The notes: generated by a model from the sequence alone, not told the origin. A DNA stretch of 64,000 nucleotides from Yoonia sp. F2084L (GCF_023015625.1 NZ_JALKAH010000002.1:124001-188000), one strand, 5' to 3'; counted from the stretch's first letter, positions 54,457 to 63,375 are shown. Program-made: numbers and translations.

Positions 54457-55385
54457 GCTTCTTCGAGCCTGTCTGTGGCTGGTGCGGGGGTGATGCTGAG
54501 GGCGGTGATTTCGGCATAAAGCGCAGGCGTCATTTCAAAGCTTTCCGCAGCTAGTGACGGCTCTAGCTGTTGTACGGATCGCGCTGAGATGATCGGCAGC
54601 GGTCTAACCGGATGATGCGCAGCCCAAGCCACAGCAAGAGTTGCCGGATCAAAACCCTGCCGTACTGCTAACGCGGCAAGCTTGGCTGCGGTCTCATGCA
54701 TCCACGGCTGATCATACCTGGCTTTGTAGCGGTCATCCTGGGTCAAACGCCCAGTTTCTCCGCTACTGTACTTACCCGTCAGAAGCCCGCCACCTAATGG
54801 TGAGTAAGGCACAATCACGATTCCCTGATCTGCAGCCATCGGAAACAGCTCAACCTCGCTTTGGCGTTTGACAAGGTTGTACATCGGCTGAATGACATCA
54901 ATTTTGGTGCCGAGAGACCTAGCAACCGCCTGCGCCTTCATGACCTGCCATGCGGCGTAATTAGACACGCCGATATGCCGGATCAGGCCACGCGATTGCA
55001 GATCAGCGAGGGCGCTGAAGGTTTCTTCCAATGGCGTCTCATCGTCGAAACGATGCATGTAAAGCAGATCGACGGCGTCTTCGTTCAATTGCTGGCGGCA
55101 GGTTTCAAAATGCTTGCTGATATTGGCTTTCGAGGCCCCTCCGACATAGCCAACCTTGGTCGCCAGATAAATGTCGTCGCGTGCCGGTTTAATCAATGCG
55201 CCGGTGATCTTTTCCGAAGCGCCGCCGGTGTATCCGACCGCTGTGTCAAAGTGATTAATGCCACTGTCCCATGCCGCCTCAAACATGGCTCGGCTGGCCG
55301 CCTGATCTGCGGTGCCCCCAAATTGCATTGTTCCGAATGTAAGCCGCGATAGCGGTGCGCCATTGCGCGTTGTCAAATCTGTCAT
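54453..55385 (-). CDS. Aldo/keto reductase
   Basis: A 310-residue TIM-barrel oxidoreductase. Catalytic residues are seen in order: Asp and Tyr in NHFDTAVGYTGGASEKITG, Lys in IYLATKVGY, and His in LLYMHRFDDETP; the nucleotide site shows GVSNYAAW and VPYSPLGGGLLTGKY. NADPH is the usual cofactor. It is the first gene in the three-gene minus-strand unit with the DAO and GNAT genes, suggesting a shared catabolic role. Confidence 0.91.
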   Translation of the reverse strand: MTDLTTRNGAPLSRLTFGTMQFGGTADQAASRAMFEAAWDSGINHFDTAVGYTGGASEKITGALIKPARDDIYLATKVGYVGGASKANISKHFETCRQQLNEDAVDLLYMHRFDDETPLEETFSALADLQSRGLIRHIGVSNYAAWQVMKAQAVARSLGTKIDVIQPMYNLVKRQSEVELFPMAADQGIVIVPYSPLGGGLLTGKYSSGETGRLTQDDRYKARYDQPWMHETAAKLAALAVRQGFDPATLAVAWAAHHPVRPLPIISARSVQQLEPSLAAESFEMTPALYAEITALSITPAPATDRLEEA

Positions 55386-55445
55386 TTTCGAACTCTGGCA
55401 TGCATGTGGTATGATGAAAAGATATTGTCAGTCGGAGGGGCCCGG

Positions 55446-56042
55446 ATGGGACGTGAAGCTGTTGCCGTTTGCCATTGGCAGGGTGAAGTCGCCGAGGCGA
55501 AATTGCATTTGGACGGGGCTGCGCTGCAGTTGCGCGGCGATCTGCGTCTCGACATCCCGCGTGGGCATATCAAGGACGTCACGCTTGTTGATGAAGGGGT
55601 GCGTGTTGCCACGGATGGGCCAGAGTTGGTGATGGAATTTGGTGCTGCTGAAGCTGTGCGATGGCAGAAGGCCCTTTTGAAGAAGCCGCCGACCTTGGCT
55701 GAGAAACTGGGGATTTCTGCGGACAACCCTGCCTTTATCCAAGGAGCATTTGAAGACGTGCCTCTGGAAGAGGCTTTGACAGGGGCCACGGTCCAGACGG
55801 TATCTGATGCGACCTTATTGATTGCGATTTTGATGGAAGAGACAGATTTGCATGCGGCCTCTGATCTTGCCTTGGCTCATCCTGAAAAGCATATCTGGAT
55901 GGTGCACCGCAAAGGCAAGGCTGCTATTGTCGGCGATACCGTGATCCGCGCGCATATGCGCGGACTGGGATTTATCGACAGCAAAACCAGTGCCGTGTCT
56001 GATCAATTGACCACAACACGGTATCGTTTGCGCGCCAAGTAG
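55446..56042 (+). CDS. Protein with a DUF3052-like C-terminal domain
   Basis: A 198-residue cytoplasmic protein. The N-terminal half (CHWQGEVAEAKLHLDGAALQL) looks like a small beta domain; the second half (TLAEKLGISADNPAFIQGAF, then HPEKHIWMVHRKG and DTVIRAHMRGLGFIDSKTSAVSDQLTTTRYRL) resembles the DUF3052 pattern of short proteins of unknown function (my recollection). The ATG 55446 has GGAGGGG upstream, better than a GTG/ATG reading at 55404. nadD follows after about 120 bases. No role assigned. Confidence 0.72.
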   Translation: MGREAVAVCHWQGEVAEAKLHLDGAALQLRGDLRLDIPRGHIKDVTLVDEGVRVATDGPELVMEFGAAEAVRWQKALLKKPPTLAEKLGISADNPAFIQGAFEDVPLEEALTGATVQTVSDATLLIAILMEETDLHAASDLALAHPEKHIWMVHRKGKAAIVGDTVIRAHMRGLGFIDSKTSAVSDQLTTTRYRLRAK

Positions 56043-56163
56043 CGGCGGCCATTGACAGCCTTGGCAATGGAATGGCTACTACGCGTCAGACAAACCGGAA
56101 CCCTGATCAAAGATTGCTGATGCTGATTGCCTTGCCCCTTTTGCACTTGTCAGGTCCTGCGGC

Positions 56164-56757
56164 ATGACAGGGTTGCCTGTCGCAAAGCCCGGGCAAATCA
56201 TTGGCCTGTTGGGAGGGTCCTTTGATCCACCGCACGAGGGGCATGTGCACATTACAAAGGCCGCGTTGAAACGGTTTGGGTTGGATCGGTTATGGTGGTT
56301 GGTGTCGCCGGGCAATCCGTTGAAACAAGATGGACCAGCACCTTTGGCTGAACGGATGCAGGCGGCGACTGCGATGATGCAGCATCCACGCGTCATAGTG
56401 ACAGACATCGAGGCGCACATGGGCACCCGGTACACCGCACAGACACTTGCTGCATTGCACCGCCGGTATACCGGTGTACGGTTTGTGTGGTTGATGGGGG
56501 CCGATAACTTGGCGCAGTTTCATCGCTGGCAGGACTGGCAATGGATCATGGAGACCGTACCGATTGGCGTGGTAGCCCGTCCGGGCGACCGTATGTCTGC
56601 ACGCATGTCCAAAGCGGCCAAGGTCTATGCCCAGGCCCGCGTTCCGGGACGGGCGGCCCATATCCTCGGCCGCTTGGACGCGCCCGCTTGGGCTTTTGTG
56701 AATTTGCCGATGTCTGATCAGTCATCCACCGCAATCAGACAGCGAGGTGAGTGGTGA
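56164..56757 (+). CDS. nadD: Nicotinate-nucleotide adenylyltransferase
   Basis: A 197-residue nucleotidyltransferase converting nicotinate mononucleotide and ATP to deamido-NAD. [17 protein letters not shown] at the N-terminus carries the GxFDPxHxGH signature; [26 protein letters not shown] and [12 protein letters not shown] are further family segments. The last holds the ISSTxIR motif. The stop overlaps the dacB ATG (TGATG). Identification is secure. Confidence 0.96.
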   Translation: MTGLPVAKPGQIIGLLGGSFDPPHEGHVHITKAALKRFGLDRLWWLVSPGNPLKQDGPAPLAERMQAATAMMQHPRVIVTDIEAHMGTRYTAQTLAALHRRYTGVRFVWLMGADNLAQFHRWQDWQWIMETVPIGVVARPGDRMSARMSKAAKVYAQARVPGRAAHILGRLDAPAWAFVNLPMSDQSSTAIRQRGEW

Positions 56758-58223
56758 TGCAATTGTCGCGTCGAGCAATGCTGGCAGGTGCGGTGTCGAC
56801 GCTTGCGACAACAGGTTTTGCCGATGCGCCGCTGACCTCGATACGCCCCCTTGCGCGCACTCCAGCCAAGGATGCCATTCGCAAGATGGTCGCCGGTCGC
56901 GGGTTCTCTGGCGATCTGGGGCTGAAGGTTGTTGATCTGCAATCTGGCGAGGTGCTGGAAGATATTTCATCGCAAACGCCCCAGCCACCGGCGAGTGTGA
57001 CAAAGGCAGTGACGGCGCTCTACGCGCTGGAAACGCTTGGGGTCGGTTATCAATATAAAACACGTCTGATTGCGCAAGGAGACATCGAGGACGGCATTTT
57101 AGATGGTAATTTGATCCTCGTAGGAGGCGGTGACCCAAACCTTGTGACTGATCAAATTGCTGAGCTTGCCCAAAGTTTCAAAGATACCGGCCTGCGCGAG
57201 GTTCGGGGTGACTTTCTGGTGTGGGACAATGCCCTGACGAACCTTGATGAGATTGATGCGGGTCAGTTGGATCATCTTGGTTATAATCCGACCATCACCG
57301 GGCTGAACCTGAACTACAATCGGGTCCATTTTGAATGGAAGCTGGAGGACGAAGATTATGTGACAGCGCTGGATGCGCGCAGCGAGAATTATCGGCCTGC
57401 CGTCACGACTGCACGCATGAACATCGTGGATCGCACGACGCCTGTGTTCACCTACCGGGATGCTGGCGATGTGGATCAATGGACCGTTGCCAGACGCGCA
57501 TTGAACAAGGAAGGGTCGCGTTGGTTGCCGGTCCGGCATCCTGCGCTTTATGCCGGCGAGGTCTTTGCCACCTTTGCGCGTAGTCATGGAATTGTACTGA
57601 AGGCACCCAAGGAAACGATGGATATGCCAGAGGGTACCGTACTGGCAAGTTATGAAAGTGCACCACTGCGTGAAATGATGCGCGGTATGCTGCGATATTC
57701 GACGAATATCACGGCCGAGGCTGCGGGTCTGACGGCGACCGCCGCGCGAGTGGGGCAGCAGCGCGGTTTACGCACGTCGGCCTTGGGGATGGCGCGCTGG
57801 GCGGATGCGCGGGCGCAGGGTATCGCACCTTTCTTTGTGGACCACTCAGGGTTGGGGGATCAGTCACGTATTTCGGCTAGTGATATGGTGCGTTTGTTGG
57901 GTGCCACGGATGTCATGCCAACACTGAAGCCTATCCTGCGCGACGTCAGATTGGTGGATGATAACCAACGGGTGATCGAAGACCCGGCGATTTCGATCAA
58001 GGCCAAAACCGGCACGCTGAACTTCGTCGCTACCCTTGCGGGCTATGCGCGCACGAAAAGTGGGCGTGATCTGGCCTTTGCGATTTTTGCCTCTGATCTC
58101 GCGGCACGTGAGGTGGGAAAAGCGCACGGTGCCGAATCCCCGCCCGGCGCGCGTGGTTGGAACCGGCGCGTGCGCAGTTTGCAGCAAGATATCCTCAAGC
58201 ATCTGGTGTTAAGGCTGACCTGA
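56757..58223 (+). CDS. dacB: D-alanyl-D-alanine carboxypeptidase/PBP4 (DacB type)
   Basis: A roughly 488-residue penicillin-binding protein (peptidase S13) acting in the periplasm on peptidoglycan. Active motifs: ASVTKAVTAL (SxxK), RYSTNITAEA (SxN), and AKTGTLNF (KTG). The N-terminus [20 protein letters not shown] contains a twin-Arg SRRxxL pattern and a hydrophobic core, so it is probably exported by the Tat route, unlike E. coli DacB. GTG codons at 56751 and 56754 are alternatives. It is coupled to nadD; a TerB gene converges on its end. Confidence 0.92.
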   Translation: MQLSRRAMLAGAVSTLATTGFADAPLTSIRPLARTPAKDAIRKMVAGRGFSGDLGLKVVDLQSGEVLEDISSQTPQPPASVTKAVTALYALETLGVGYQYKTRLIAQGDIEDGILDGNLILVGGGDPNLVTDQIAELAQSFKDTGLREVRGDFLVWDNALTNLDEIDAGQLDHLGYNPTITGLNLNYNRVHFEWKLEDEDYVTALDARSENYRPAVTTARMNIVDRTTPVFTYRDAGDVDQWTVARRALNKEGSRWLPVRHPALYAGEVFATFARSHGIVLKAPKETMDMPEGTVLASYESAPLREMMRGMLRYSTNITAEAAGLTATAARVGQQRGLRTSALGMARWADARAQGIAPFFVDHSGLGDQSRISASDMVRLLGATDVMPTLKPILRDVRLVDDNQRVIEDPAISIKAKTGTLNFVATLAGYARTKSGRDLAFAIFASDLAAREVGKAHGAESPPGARGWNRRVRSLQQDILKHLVLRLT

Positions 58224-58643
58224 TCAGAGCGTCATATGCCGGGCCCGTGCGCCGCGTTCGATGGCGGCGGCATGGAGGCGATCAAGCTCTAATTCATCAC
58301 GAATCTCTTCCAGCATGCGCAATTCGGCGCCAAGGATGCGGCCATCTGCCGCCGCCACGTCGCAAGACAGCGCATAAGCGGTCTCATAAAGATGATCCGG
58401 CAGCGCATCGCGGATCAAGCCAAACAGCGCCTCAAGCCCATCTTCCTGCTCAAGCAGATCAAACACCATCTTCGACATGCGCGGCAGGCGTTCGGCATCG
58501 TAGCCTGCGAAAACAGGCAAGTTATTGATCGCATTGCTCATTTTCACGAGCTCGGCGGTGCGGATATGCTCGTCTGACGCGGACATCGCAATCATCAGGG
58601 CGGCAAGCGCGTCTTGCGCGGTCATCGGGGCGTCTTCGAGCAT
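58224..58643 (-). CDS. TerB-domain protein
   Basis: A 139-residue soluble, all-helical protein: MTAQDALAALMIAMSASDEHIRTAELVKM at the start and AYALSCDVAAADGRILGAELRMLEEIRDELEL, which is the TerB/DjlA acidic motif (xADGxxxxxExxxL). Such proteins are often annotated as tellurite-resistance proteins, but no ter operon is present here. Start: ATG 58643, chosen because the AAAGGA site then has 7-base spacing; ATGs at 58646 and 58649 are closer to it. Confidence 0.85.
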   Translation of the reverse strand: MLEDAPMTAQDALAALMIAMSASDEHIRTAELVKMSNAINNLPVFAGYDAERLPRMSKMVFDLLEQEDGLEALFGLIRDALPDHLYETAYALSCDVAAADGRILGAELRMLEEIRDELELDRLHAAAIERGARARHMTL

Positions 58644-58753
58644 CATCATTTCCTTTGGTTCTGTCCCACATTTATTGACGCCTTGCCTGTCTCGCAATAG
58701 GGAGTGCGCGTTGCGGCGTCACAATGACACCCCCCAAATGAAGTGAGAAAACC

Positions 58754-60328
58754 ATGAGCAGTATGCGCGAAGCGGCGATGACGTCGAAGGCCTGGCCCTT
58801 TGAAGAGGCGCGCGCATTGCTTAAACGCTATGAAAACAAGGCACCAGAGAAGGGCTATGTCTTGTTTGAAACGGGCTATGGTCCGTCTGGCCTGCCGCAT
58901 ATCGGCACGTTTGGTGAAGTTTTGCGCACCACGATGATTATGCGCGCGTTTCGTGTGATTTCCGACATTCCGACGAAGCTGATCTGTTTTTCGGACGATC
59001 TGGACGGCATGCGCAAGGTGCCCGGCAACGTGCCGCAGCAGGACATGCTGGCGGAACATATGCATAAGCCGCTGACATCGGTGCCTGATCCGTTCGGGAC
59101 GCATGAAAGCTTTGGCCACCACAACAACGCAATGCTGCGACGGTTCTTGGATACGTTCGGGTTTGAGTATGAGTTTTACTCAGCACGTGAGTTCTATAAG
59201 TCCGGTCAGTTTGACGAGATACTGCTGCGCGCCGCCGCGCGGTATGACGACATCATGGCGGTGATGCTGAAATCGCTACGCGAAGAACGCCAAGGCACCT
59301 ATTCGATTTTTCTGCCAATCCATCCCGAGACTGGGCGCGTCCTTTATGTGCCGATGAAAAATGTGGATGGCGACAAGGGCGAAGTGACCTTTGATGACCC
59401 CGACGGTCGCGAATGGACCCTGCCTGTCACGGGCGGCAATGTGAAATTGCAGTGGAAGCCGGACTTCGGCGCGCGCTGGGCTGCGCTGGACGTCGATTTT
59501 GAGATGTACGGCAAGGAACACGCGACCAACACCGCAATCTATGACCGGATTTGCGAGATTTTGGGCGGGCGCAAGCCGAACCACTTCTCTTATGAGTTGT
59601 TTCTTGATGAGAACGGCCAGAAGATTTCGAAGTCCTCCGGCAACGGTATCTCGATTGACGAATGGCTGACATATGCGTCGACTGAGAGCTTGAGCTATTT
59701 CATGTACCTCAAGCCGAAAACAGCGAAGCGCATGCATTTCGATGTGATTCCGAAGGCTGTGGATGAGTATCATCAGCAGCTGCGCGCCTATGCGACGCAG
59801 GATGAGGCAGGCCGGGCGAACAACCCGGTATTCCACATCCACGGTCATAACGTACCCGCCTCGGATATGGTTGTGTCGTTTGCGATGCTTTTGAACCTCG
59901 CGTCGGTGTCGGGTGCTGAGGATAAGGATACGCTCTGGGCTTTTATCCAGCGTTACGCGCCAGAGGCGTCTGCAGAAAAGAACCCGCAGATGGATCAGGC
60001 GGCAGGCTTTGCGGTGCAGTATTACAATGACTTTGTGAAACCCACCAAAGTGTACCGTGCGCCAACCGATCAGGAACGCGCCGCTTTGACCGATTTGGCA
60101 GGGCGGTTGAAGGGCTGGGACGGCGGACTGGATGCCGAAGAACTGCAAACGATGGTCTTCGCTGTCGGCAAAGAACATGGGTTTGATCCGCTGCGTGCAT
60201 GGTTCACGGCGCTTTACGAAGTGCTGTTGGGCGCGTCACAAGGACCGCGTTTTGGCGGTTTCATCGCGCTCTACGGCGTGGATGAAACGGTGGCTTTGAT
60301 CGAAAAGCAACTGGCAGCGACGGCGTAA
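58754..60328 (+). CDS. lysS: Class I lysyl-tRNA synthetase
   Basis: A 524-residue archaeal-type class I LysRS (LysK), which charges tRNA-Lys with the Rossmann fold rather than the class II fold common in bacteria. HIGH-type motif [25 protein letters not shown], and KMSKS-type [15 protein letters not shown] at about residue 295. The C-terminal helical part ([17 protein letters not shown]) is of the LysK type. Alphaproteobacteria are known to carry this form. The ATG 58754 begins [10 protein letters not shown]; ATGs at 58763 and 58778 are possible. No class II LysRS is seen in the window. Confidence 0.93.
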   Translation: MSSMREAAMTSKAWPFEEARALLKRYENKAPEKGYVLFETGYGPSGLPHIGTFGEVLRTTMIMRAFRVISDIPTKLICFSDDLDGMRKVPGNVPQQDMLAEHMHKPLTSVPDPFGTHESFGHHNNAMLRRFLDTFGFEYEFYSAREFYKSGQFDEILLRAAARYDDIMAVMLKSLREERQGTYSIFLPIHPETGRVLYVPMKNVDGDKGEVTFDDPDGREWTLPVTGGNVKLQWKPDFGARWAALDVDFEMYGKEHATNTAIYDRICEILGGRKPNHFSYELFLDENGQKISKSSGNGISIDEWLTYASTESLSYFMYLKPKTAKRMHFDVIPKAVDEYHQQLRAYATQDEAGRANNPVFHIHGHNVPASDMVVSFAMLLNLASVSGAEDKDTLWAFIQRYAPEASAEKNPQMDQAAGFAVQYYNDFVKPTKVYRAPTDQERAALTDLAGRLKGWDGGLDAEELQTMVFAVGKEHGFDPLRAWFTALYEVLLGASQGPRFGGFIALYGVDETVALIEKQLAATA

Positions 60329-60354
60329 CCACAAAAAGAAACCAAACTGATCAG

Positions 60355-60396
60355 CGTCTTTTTGCGTATGTATTATAGGGATACGCAAAGGAGACG
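60355..60396 (+). promoter_or_regulatory. Extended dyad overlapping the ribosome site of the DUF4864 gene
   Basis: TTTGCGTAT (60361-60369) and ATACGCAAA (60381-60389) form perfect 9-bp arms with an 11-base loop; CGTCT (60355-60359) and AGACG (60392-60396) extend them past a small bulge. The AAAGGAG ribosome site (60387-60393) runs through the right arm. The loop holds TATTAT, a possible -10, so the dyad could instead be an operator over the promoter. Confidence 0.5.
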
Positions 60397-60402
60397 TTGA
60401 TC

Positions 60403-60804
60403 ATGCGCATTGCAAAACTCATTTTGGTGTTCTGGCTGGCGGCCACATCGGCCTTTGCTCAAGACTCTGATGCAATCGAAGGTGTGATTGGCAGCCAGCT
60501 TGAGGCGTTTAATAATCGCGATGTTTCAGAGGCTTGGCAGTACGCCAGTCCCAATATCAAACGTCTGTTCGGTAACCCTGGCAGTTTTGGCATGATGGTC
60601 CAGCAGGGGTATCCGATGGTCTGGGATAATGCCGATGTGCGGTTCTTGGAATTGCGGGATATTGCGGGCAACCTTTGGCAGAAGGTCATGGTGCGCGATG
60701 CGCAGGGTGGTTTGCACATTCTGGACTATCAGATGATTGAAACATCTGACGGCTGGCAGATTAACGGCGTTCAGTTGTTGGCGGCACCCGATGTCGGGGC
60801 CTAG
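60403..60804 (+). CDS. DUF4864 domain periplasmic protein
   Basis: A 133-residue protein with a cleavable signal (LILVFWLAATSAFAQD) and one DUF4864 domain, a small NTF2-like fold: DAIEGVIGSQLEAFNNRDVSEAWQYASPNIKRLFGNP, then MVMRDAQGG-like and YQMIETSDGWQINGVQLL. Function is unknown; it is common in Rhodobacteraceae. The ATG 60403 has AAAGGAG nine bases upstream; a TTG at 60397 is not needed. A strong terminator follows at 60877. It is monocistronic by position. Confidence 0.87.
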   Translation: MRIAKLILVFWLAATSAFAQDSDAIEGVIGSQLEAFNNRDVSEAWQYASPNIKRLFGNPGSFGMMVQQGYPMVWDNADVRFLELRDIAGNLWQKVMVRDAQGGLHILDYQMIETSDGWQINGVQLLAAPDVGA

Positions 60805-60876
60805 GTTGTTGCGTCACCAACCGTGACGGTGCCCTCAGGTTCTTTTTAACTCTGATCATTAGGCCTTGAGACGGGT

Positions 60877-60901
60877 GGCCCGGTTTTGTGCCGGGCCTTT
60901 T
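60877..60901 (+). terminator. Rho-independent terminator after the DUF4864 gene
   Basis: A perfect 7-bp stem GGCCCGG (60877-60883) with CCGGGCC (60891-60897), a 7-base loop and four T residues (60898-60901), 72 bases past the DUF4864 stop and about 30 bases before the next gene. Confidence 0.82.
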
Positions 60902-60930
60902 GCGTTTCTCAAACAACAAGGGCCTTTTTC

Positions 60931-63219
60931 ATGAACAAAGCCATTACTGATGGGATCGTCTTTGATCCGCTGCCATTTTCTGCGGGGCTTGCGCTCTGGT
61001 CGACGACCGACGGCACACCTGGTTCGGATTCATATGCGTTCAGCGGGTCGGGTGTTTTCGTTGCTGCTGATCAGGATTTTGCGGGCTGTCTGGAACTCGT
61101 AAAAACAGATCCGACAACGCGCGTGCGCTATATGGGTGAAACACCGATCATAGCGGGCTGCTATTTGCAGATCACCGCGCGGGTCAAGGCCGTTGCCGGT
61201 GCGCTGCCTGCTGTCAGCATTGCCGGTTGGGCCGGGCAGGGCGGTGGACTTCAGCTAACGGGTGTGACCGAGGCTGGGCCATCGGTGCAATTGACCACCT
61301 ATGGCGAGGTTGTCGAAGTCACAGCCATCGTTGCCACGGCGGATCGCAGCGGTGTTGATCTGGTTTGGACGGGCGCGCAATACGGCCACTTTGGTATTGA
61401 TTTGACAGGCCCTACGGGCGGTGTTGTCCGCGTGGATGATATCACCGTCAGCGACGTATCCTCCGTCTTTACGCGCGATCTGGTTGGTCTTGTCGATGTG
61501 CGTGACTATGGCGCGAAAGGTGACGGGGTGACTGATGACAGTGCCGCGTTCAATGCGGCTGATGCGGCAGCCGCCGGTCGGACGATCATGGTGCCAGCCG
61601 GTGATTACCTGCTGGAAAGCAACGTAACGATGGAAAACCCGGTGCAGTTTCAGGGACGGATCGTGCAGACCCCCGAGAACCGGTTTATCCTGCAACGCGA
61701 TTACGACTATGACAGCTATCTCGCGGCATTTCAGAACGAAGAGCTGGCTTTCAAGAAAGCCTACCAAGCGCTGATCAACTTTGCCGATCACGATTCGCTT
61801 GATCTTTGCGGGCGGCGTGTCTTGCTGACCGAACCTGTTGATATGCAGGCCGCAGACCCTAGCCGTACCCGGTTTGAAACGCGCCGCGTGATCCGCAACG
61901 GTCAATTCCAGCCCGCTGACGGTGCCGCGTGGGATACAGTTGAGGTGATGTCGCAGGCGACTTATGCGGCCAATGACGACAACCGGCTGACGAATGTCGT
62001 CAACATCGCAAGCATTCCTGTGGGTTCACTGGTGCAAGGCAATGGCGTTGGACGCGAGATATACGTCACGTCTGTCAATGAAAGCGCACAAACTCTGGAA
62101 CTGAGCCGCCCACTGTTTGATGCAGAAGGCACGCAGGATTTCACCTTCACACGCTTTCAATACATGTTGGACTTCTCAGGATACGAAAAACTGAGCCAGT
62201 TCAACCTGGATGATATCGAGTTCCAGGGCCGCGGTATCGCAAGCGGGATCATGATGGCGCCTGATGGCTTTACCTTCCACGTGCGCGATTGTTTCATTAA
62301 CCGGACCAAGGATCGCGGGATCACCTCACCGGGACGTGGCTGTCAGGGCATGATGCTTGACCGGTGCAACCTGATTTCGGATGAGCAGGATATTCCCGTG
62401 GCTGACCGTGTCAGCGTTGCTTTCAATGCCAACGCCAATGACGTCAAAATCCGCAACAACCGGACCAGTAAGTTCAAGCATTTCTGCGTCTTGGCCGGAT
62501 CGGGTAACCTGATTGCAGGCAATCACTGGTTCCATGGCGATGATGAGGTCAATGGCCTGCGCTTGGGCGGCATCATCCTGACTTTGCCCAACCCCAAGAG
62601 CATCTTTACGGGCAACTATTGCGATAACAACTTTATCGAGTGGACCAATGAACATGACAGCACGCCTGCCTTGGGTACTCAGTTTTCCTTTGGCGGTCTG
62701 ACTATTACGGGCAATATGTTCACCACGAATGATGTCGCCGACTGGTTCAACTTCATTGTGATCAAACCTTACGGGCCGGGCCACTTCATCAACGGCTTTT
62801 CCGTCGTAGGAAATGTGTTCCGCTCACTGAATGGCCGCATTGACCGGGTCGAAAACGTGGATACCACATTTGCCGATCTTGATTATGCTCGCACCCGCAG
62901 CTTTGAATTCTCAGGTAACACCTTCCACAACGTGAACGAGCCTGTGTCGAACCCGGCATCCCTGTCGCATCAGCAATCAACGGAGGCCGCGACATGGGTG
63001 ATGCAGACAGATACTGCGCTGCCCTTTGATGGACGTGCCTTAACCGTCGAAAGCGTGATGCCGATGGGTGCAATCACCGATACGGGCGAGAACCGCGTGC
63101 ATGACCTGCCGTGGTCTGAAGGCGCACAAGGCAGCGATTTCCGCGATGTGCACTTGAACTGGAGCACGGCGGTCAAAGGTCAGGTCCGGTATCAGGTCAG
63201 GATGGATCAGACCGACTAA
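60931..63219 (+). CDS. Beta-helix protein, possible phage/GTA tail fibre or spike
   Basis: A 762-residue protein. It starts MNKAITDGIVFDPLPFSAGL with no signal peptide. Residues about 10-175 look like a beta-sandwich, carbohydrate-binding type; from about 188 there is a pectate-lyase-3 beta-helix (VRDYGAKGDGVTDDSAAFNAA), with repeated short strands (GNLIAGNHWF, GNYCDNNF, ITGNMF, VVGNVF, FSGNTF). Lack of an export signal fits assembly in the cytoplasm as a virus-like fibre; the annotation 'glycosyl hydrolase 28-related' is common for relatives. I recall the RcGTA tail fibre being encoded away from the main cluster, but homology here is unproved. It is flanked on both sides by terminators, so it is a single-gene unit. 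Confidence 0.75.
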   Translation: MNKAITDGIVFDPLPFSAGLALWSTTDGTPGSDSYAFSGSGVFVAADQDFAGCLELVKTDPTTRVRYMGETPIIAGCYLQITARVKAVAGALPAVSIAGWAGQGGGLQLTGVTEAGPSVQLTTYGEVVEVTAIVATADRSGVDLVWTGAQYGHFGIDLTGPTGGVVRVDDITVSDVSSVFTRDLVGLVDVRDYGAKGDGVTDDSAAFNAADAAAAGRTIMVPAGDYLLESNVTMENPVQFQGRIVQTPENRFILQRDYDYDSYLAAFQNEELAFKKAYQALINFADHDSLDLCGRRVLLTEPVDMQAADPSRTRFETRRVIRNGQFQPADGAAWDTVEVMSQATYAANDDNRLTNVVNIASIPVGSLVQGNGVGREIYVTSVNESAQTLELSRPLFDAEGTQDFTFTRFQYMLDFSGYEKLSQFNLDDIEFQGRGIASGIMMAPDGFTFHVRDCFINRTKDRGITSPGRGCQGMMLDRCNLISDEQDIPVADRVSVAFNANANDVKIRNNRTSKFKHFCVLAGSGNLIAGNHWFHGDDEVNGLRLGGIILTLPNPKSIFTGNYCDNNFIEWTNEHDSTPALGTQFSFGGLTITGNMFTTNDVADWFNFIVIKPYGPGHFINGFSVVGNVFRSLNGRIDRVENVDTTFADLDYARTRSFEFSGNTFHNVNEPVSNPASLSHQQSTEAATWVMQTDTALPFDGRALTVESVMPMGAITDTGENRVHDLPWSEGAQGSDFRDVHLNWSTAVKGQVRYQVRMDQTD

Positions 63220-63242
63220 GCTACAACGGCACGAAAGCATTA

Positions 63243-63268
63243 GGGGCACCCATTGGGTGCCCCTTTTT
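63243..63268 (+). terminator. Rho-independent terminator of the beta-helix gene
   Basis: A perfect 9-bp stem GGGGCACCC (63243-63251) with GGGTGCCCC (63255-63263), loop ATT, followed by five T residues (63264-63268), 24 bases after the stop. Confidence 0.93.
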
Positions 63269-63291
63269 CTATGTGTTTTCCCCGTCTTATG

Positions 63292-63316
63292 CTGCAGTGC
63301 AGAAAAATGCTGCACT
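63292..63316. promoter_or_regulatory. PhaR-like operator
   Basis: CTGC-AGT-GCAG (63292-63302) matches the CTGC-N3/4-GCAG pattern reported for PhaR, the polyhydroxyalkanoate repressor of Rhodobacteraceae. It overlaps a larger perfect dyad AGTGCAG (63296-63302) and CTGCACT (63310-63316), seven bases apart. The right arm coincides with the expected -35 of the promoter at 63333, as a repressor site would. Confidence 0.5.
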
Positions 63317-63338
63317 CGCGAAGCGTTTGGGGTATAAT
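63310..63338 (+). promoter_or_regulatory. Promoter of the KPA-rich gene
   Basis: A perfect -10 TATAAT at 63333-63338; a 17-base spacer puts the -35 at 63310-63315 (CTGCAC, a poor match that lies in the operator dyad). Start of transcription would be near 63345, about 30 bases before the ATG. Confidence 0.55.
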
Positions 63339-63375
63339 TACAGGGAATCTGAAAACAACCCTAAGGGACAACACT

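Noticed and set aside
58224-58643. Tellurite resistance function for the TerB-domain gene
   Set aside because: A single TerB domain with no other ter genes does not support resistance; the domain is widespread with other roles.
58675-58703. TTGACG plus TAGGGA as an lysS promoter
   Set aside because: The -35 is good but the -10 is too poor at any allowed spacing.
60845-60865. Possible CtrA half-site upstream of the beta-helix gene
   Set aside because: Only one TTAA with an ATTAG nine or so bases away; spacing and sequence do not fit.
61255-61905. A 216-codon frame antisense to the beta-helix gene
   Set aside because: No motif or promoter and entirely inside a well-supported gene.
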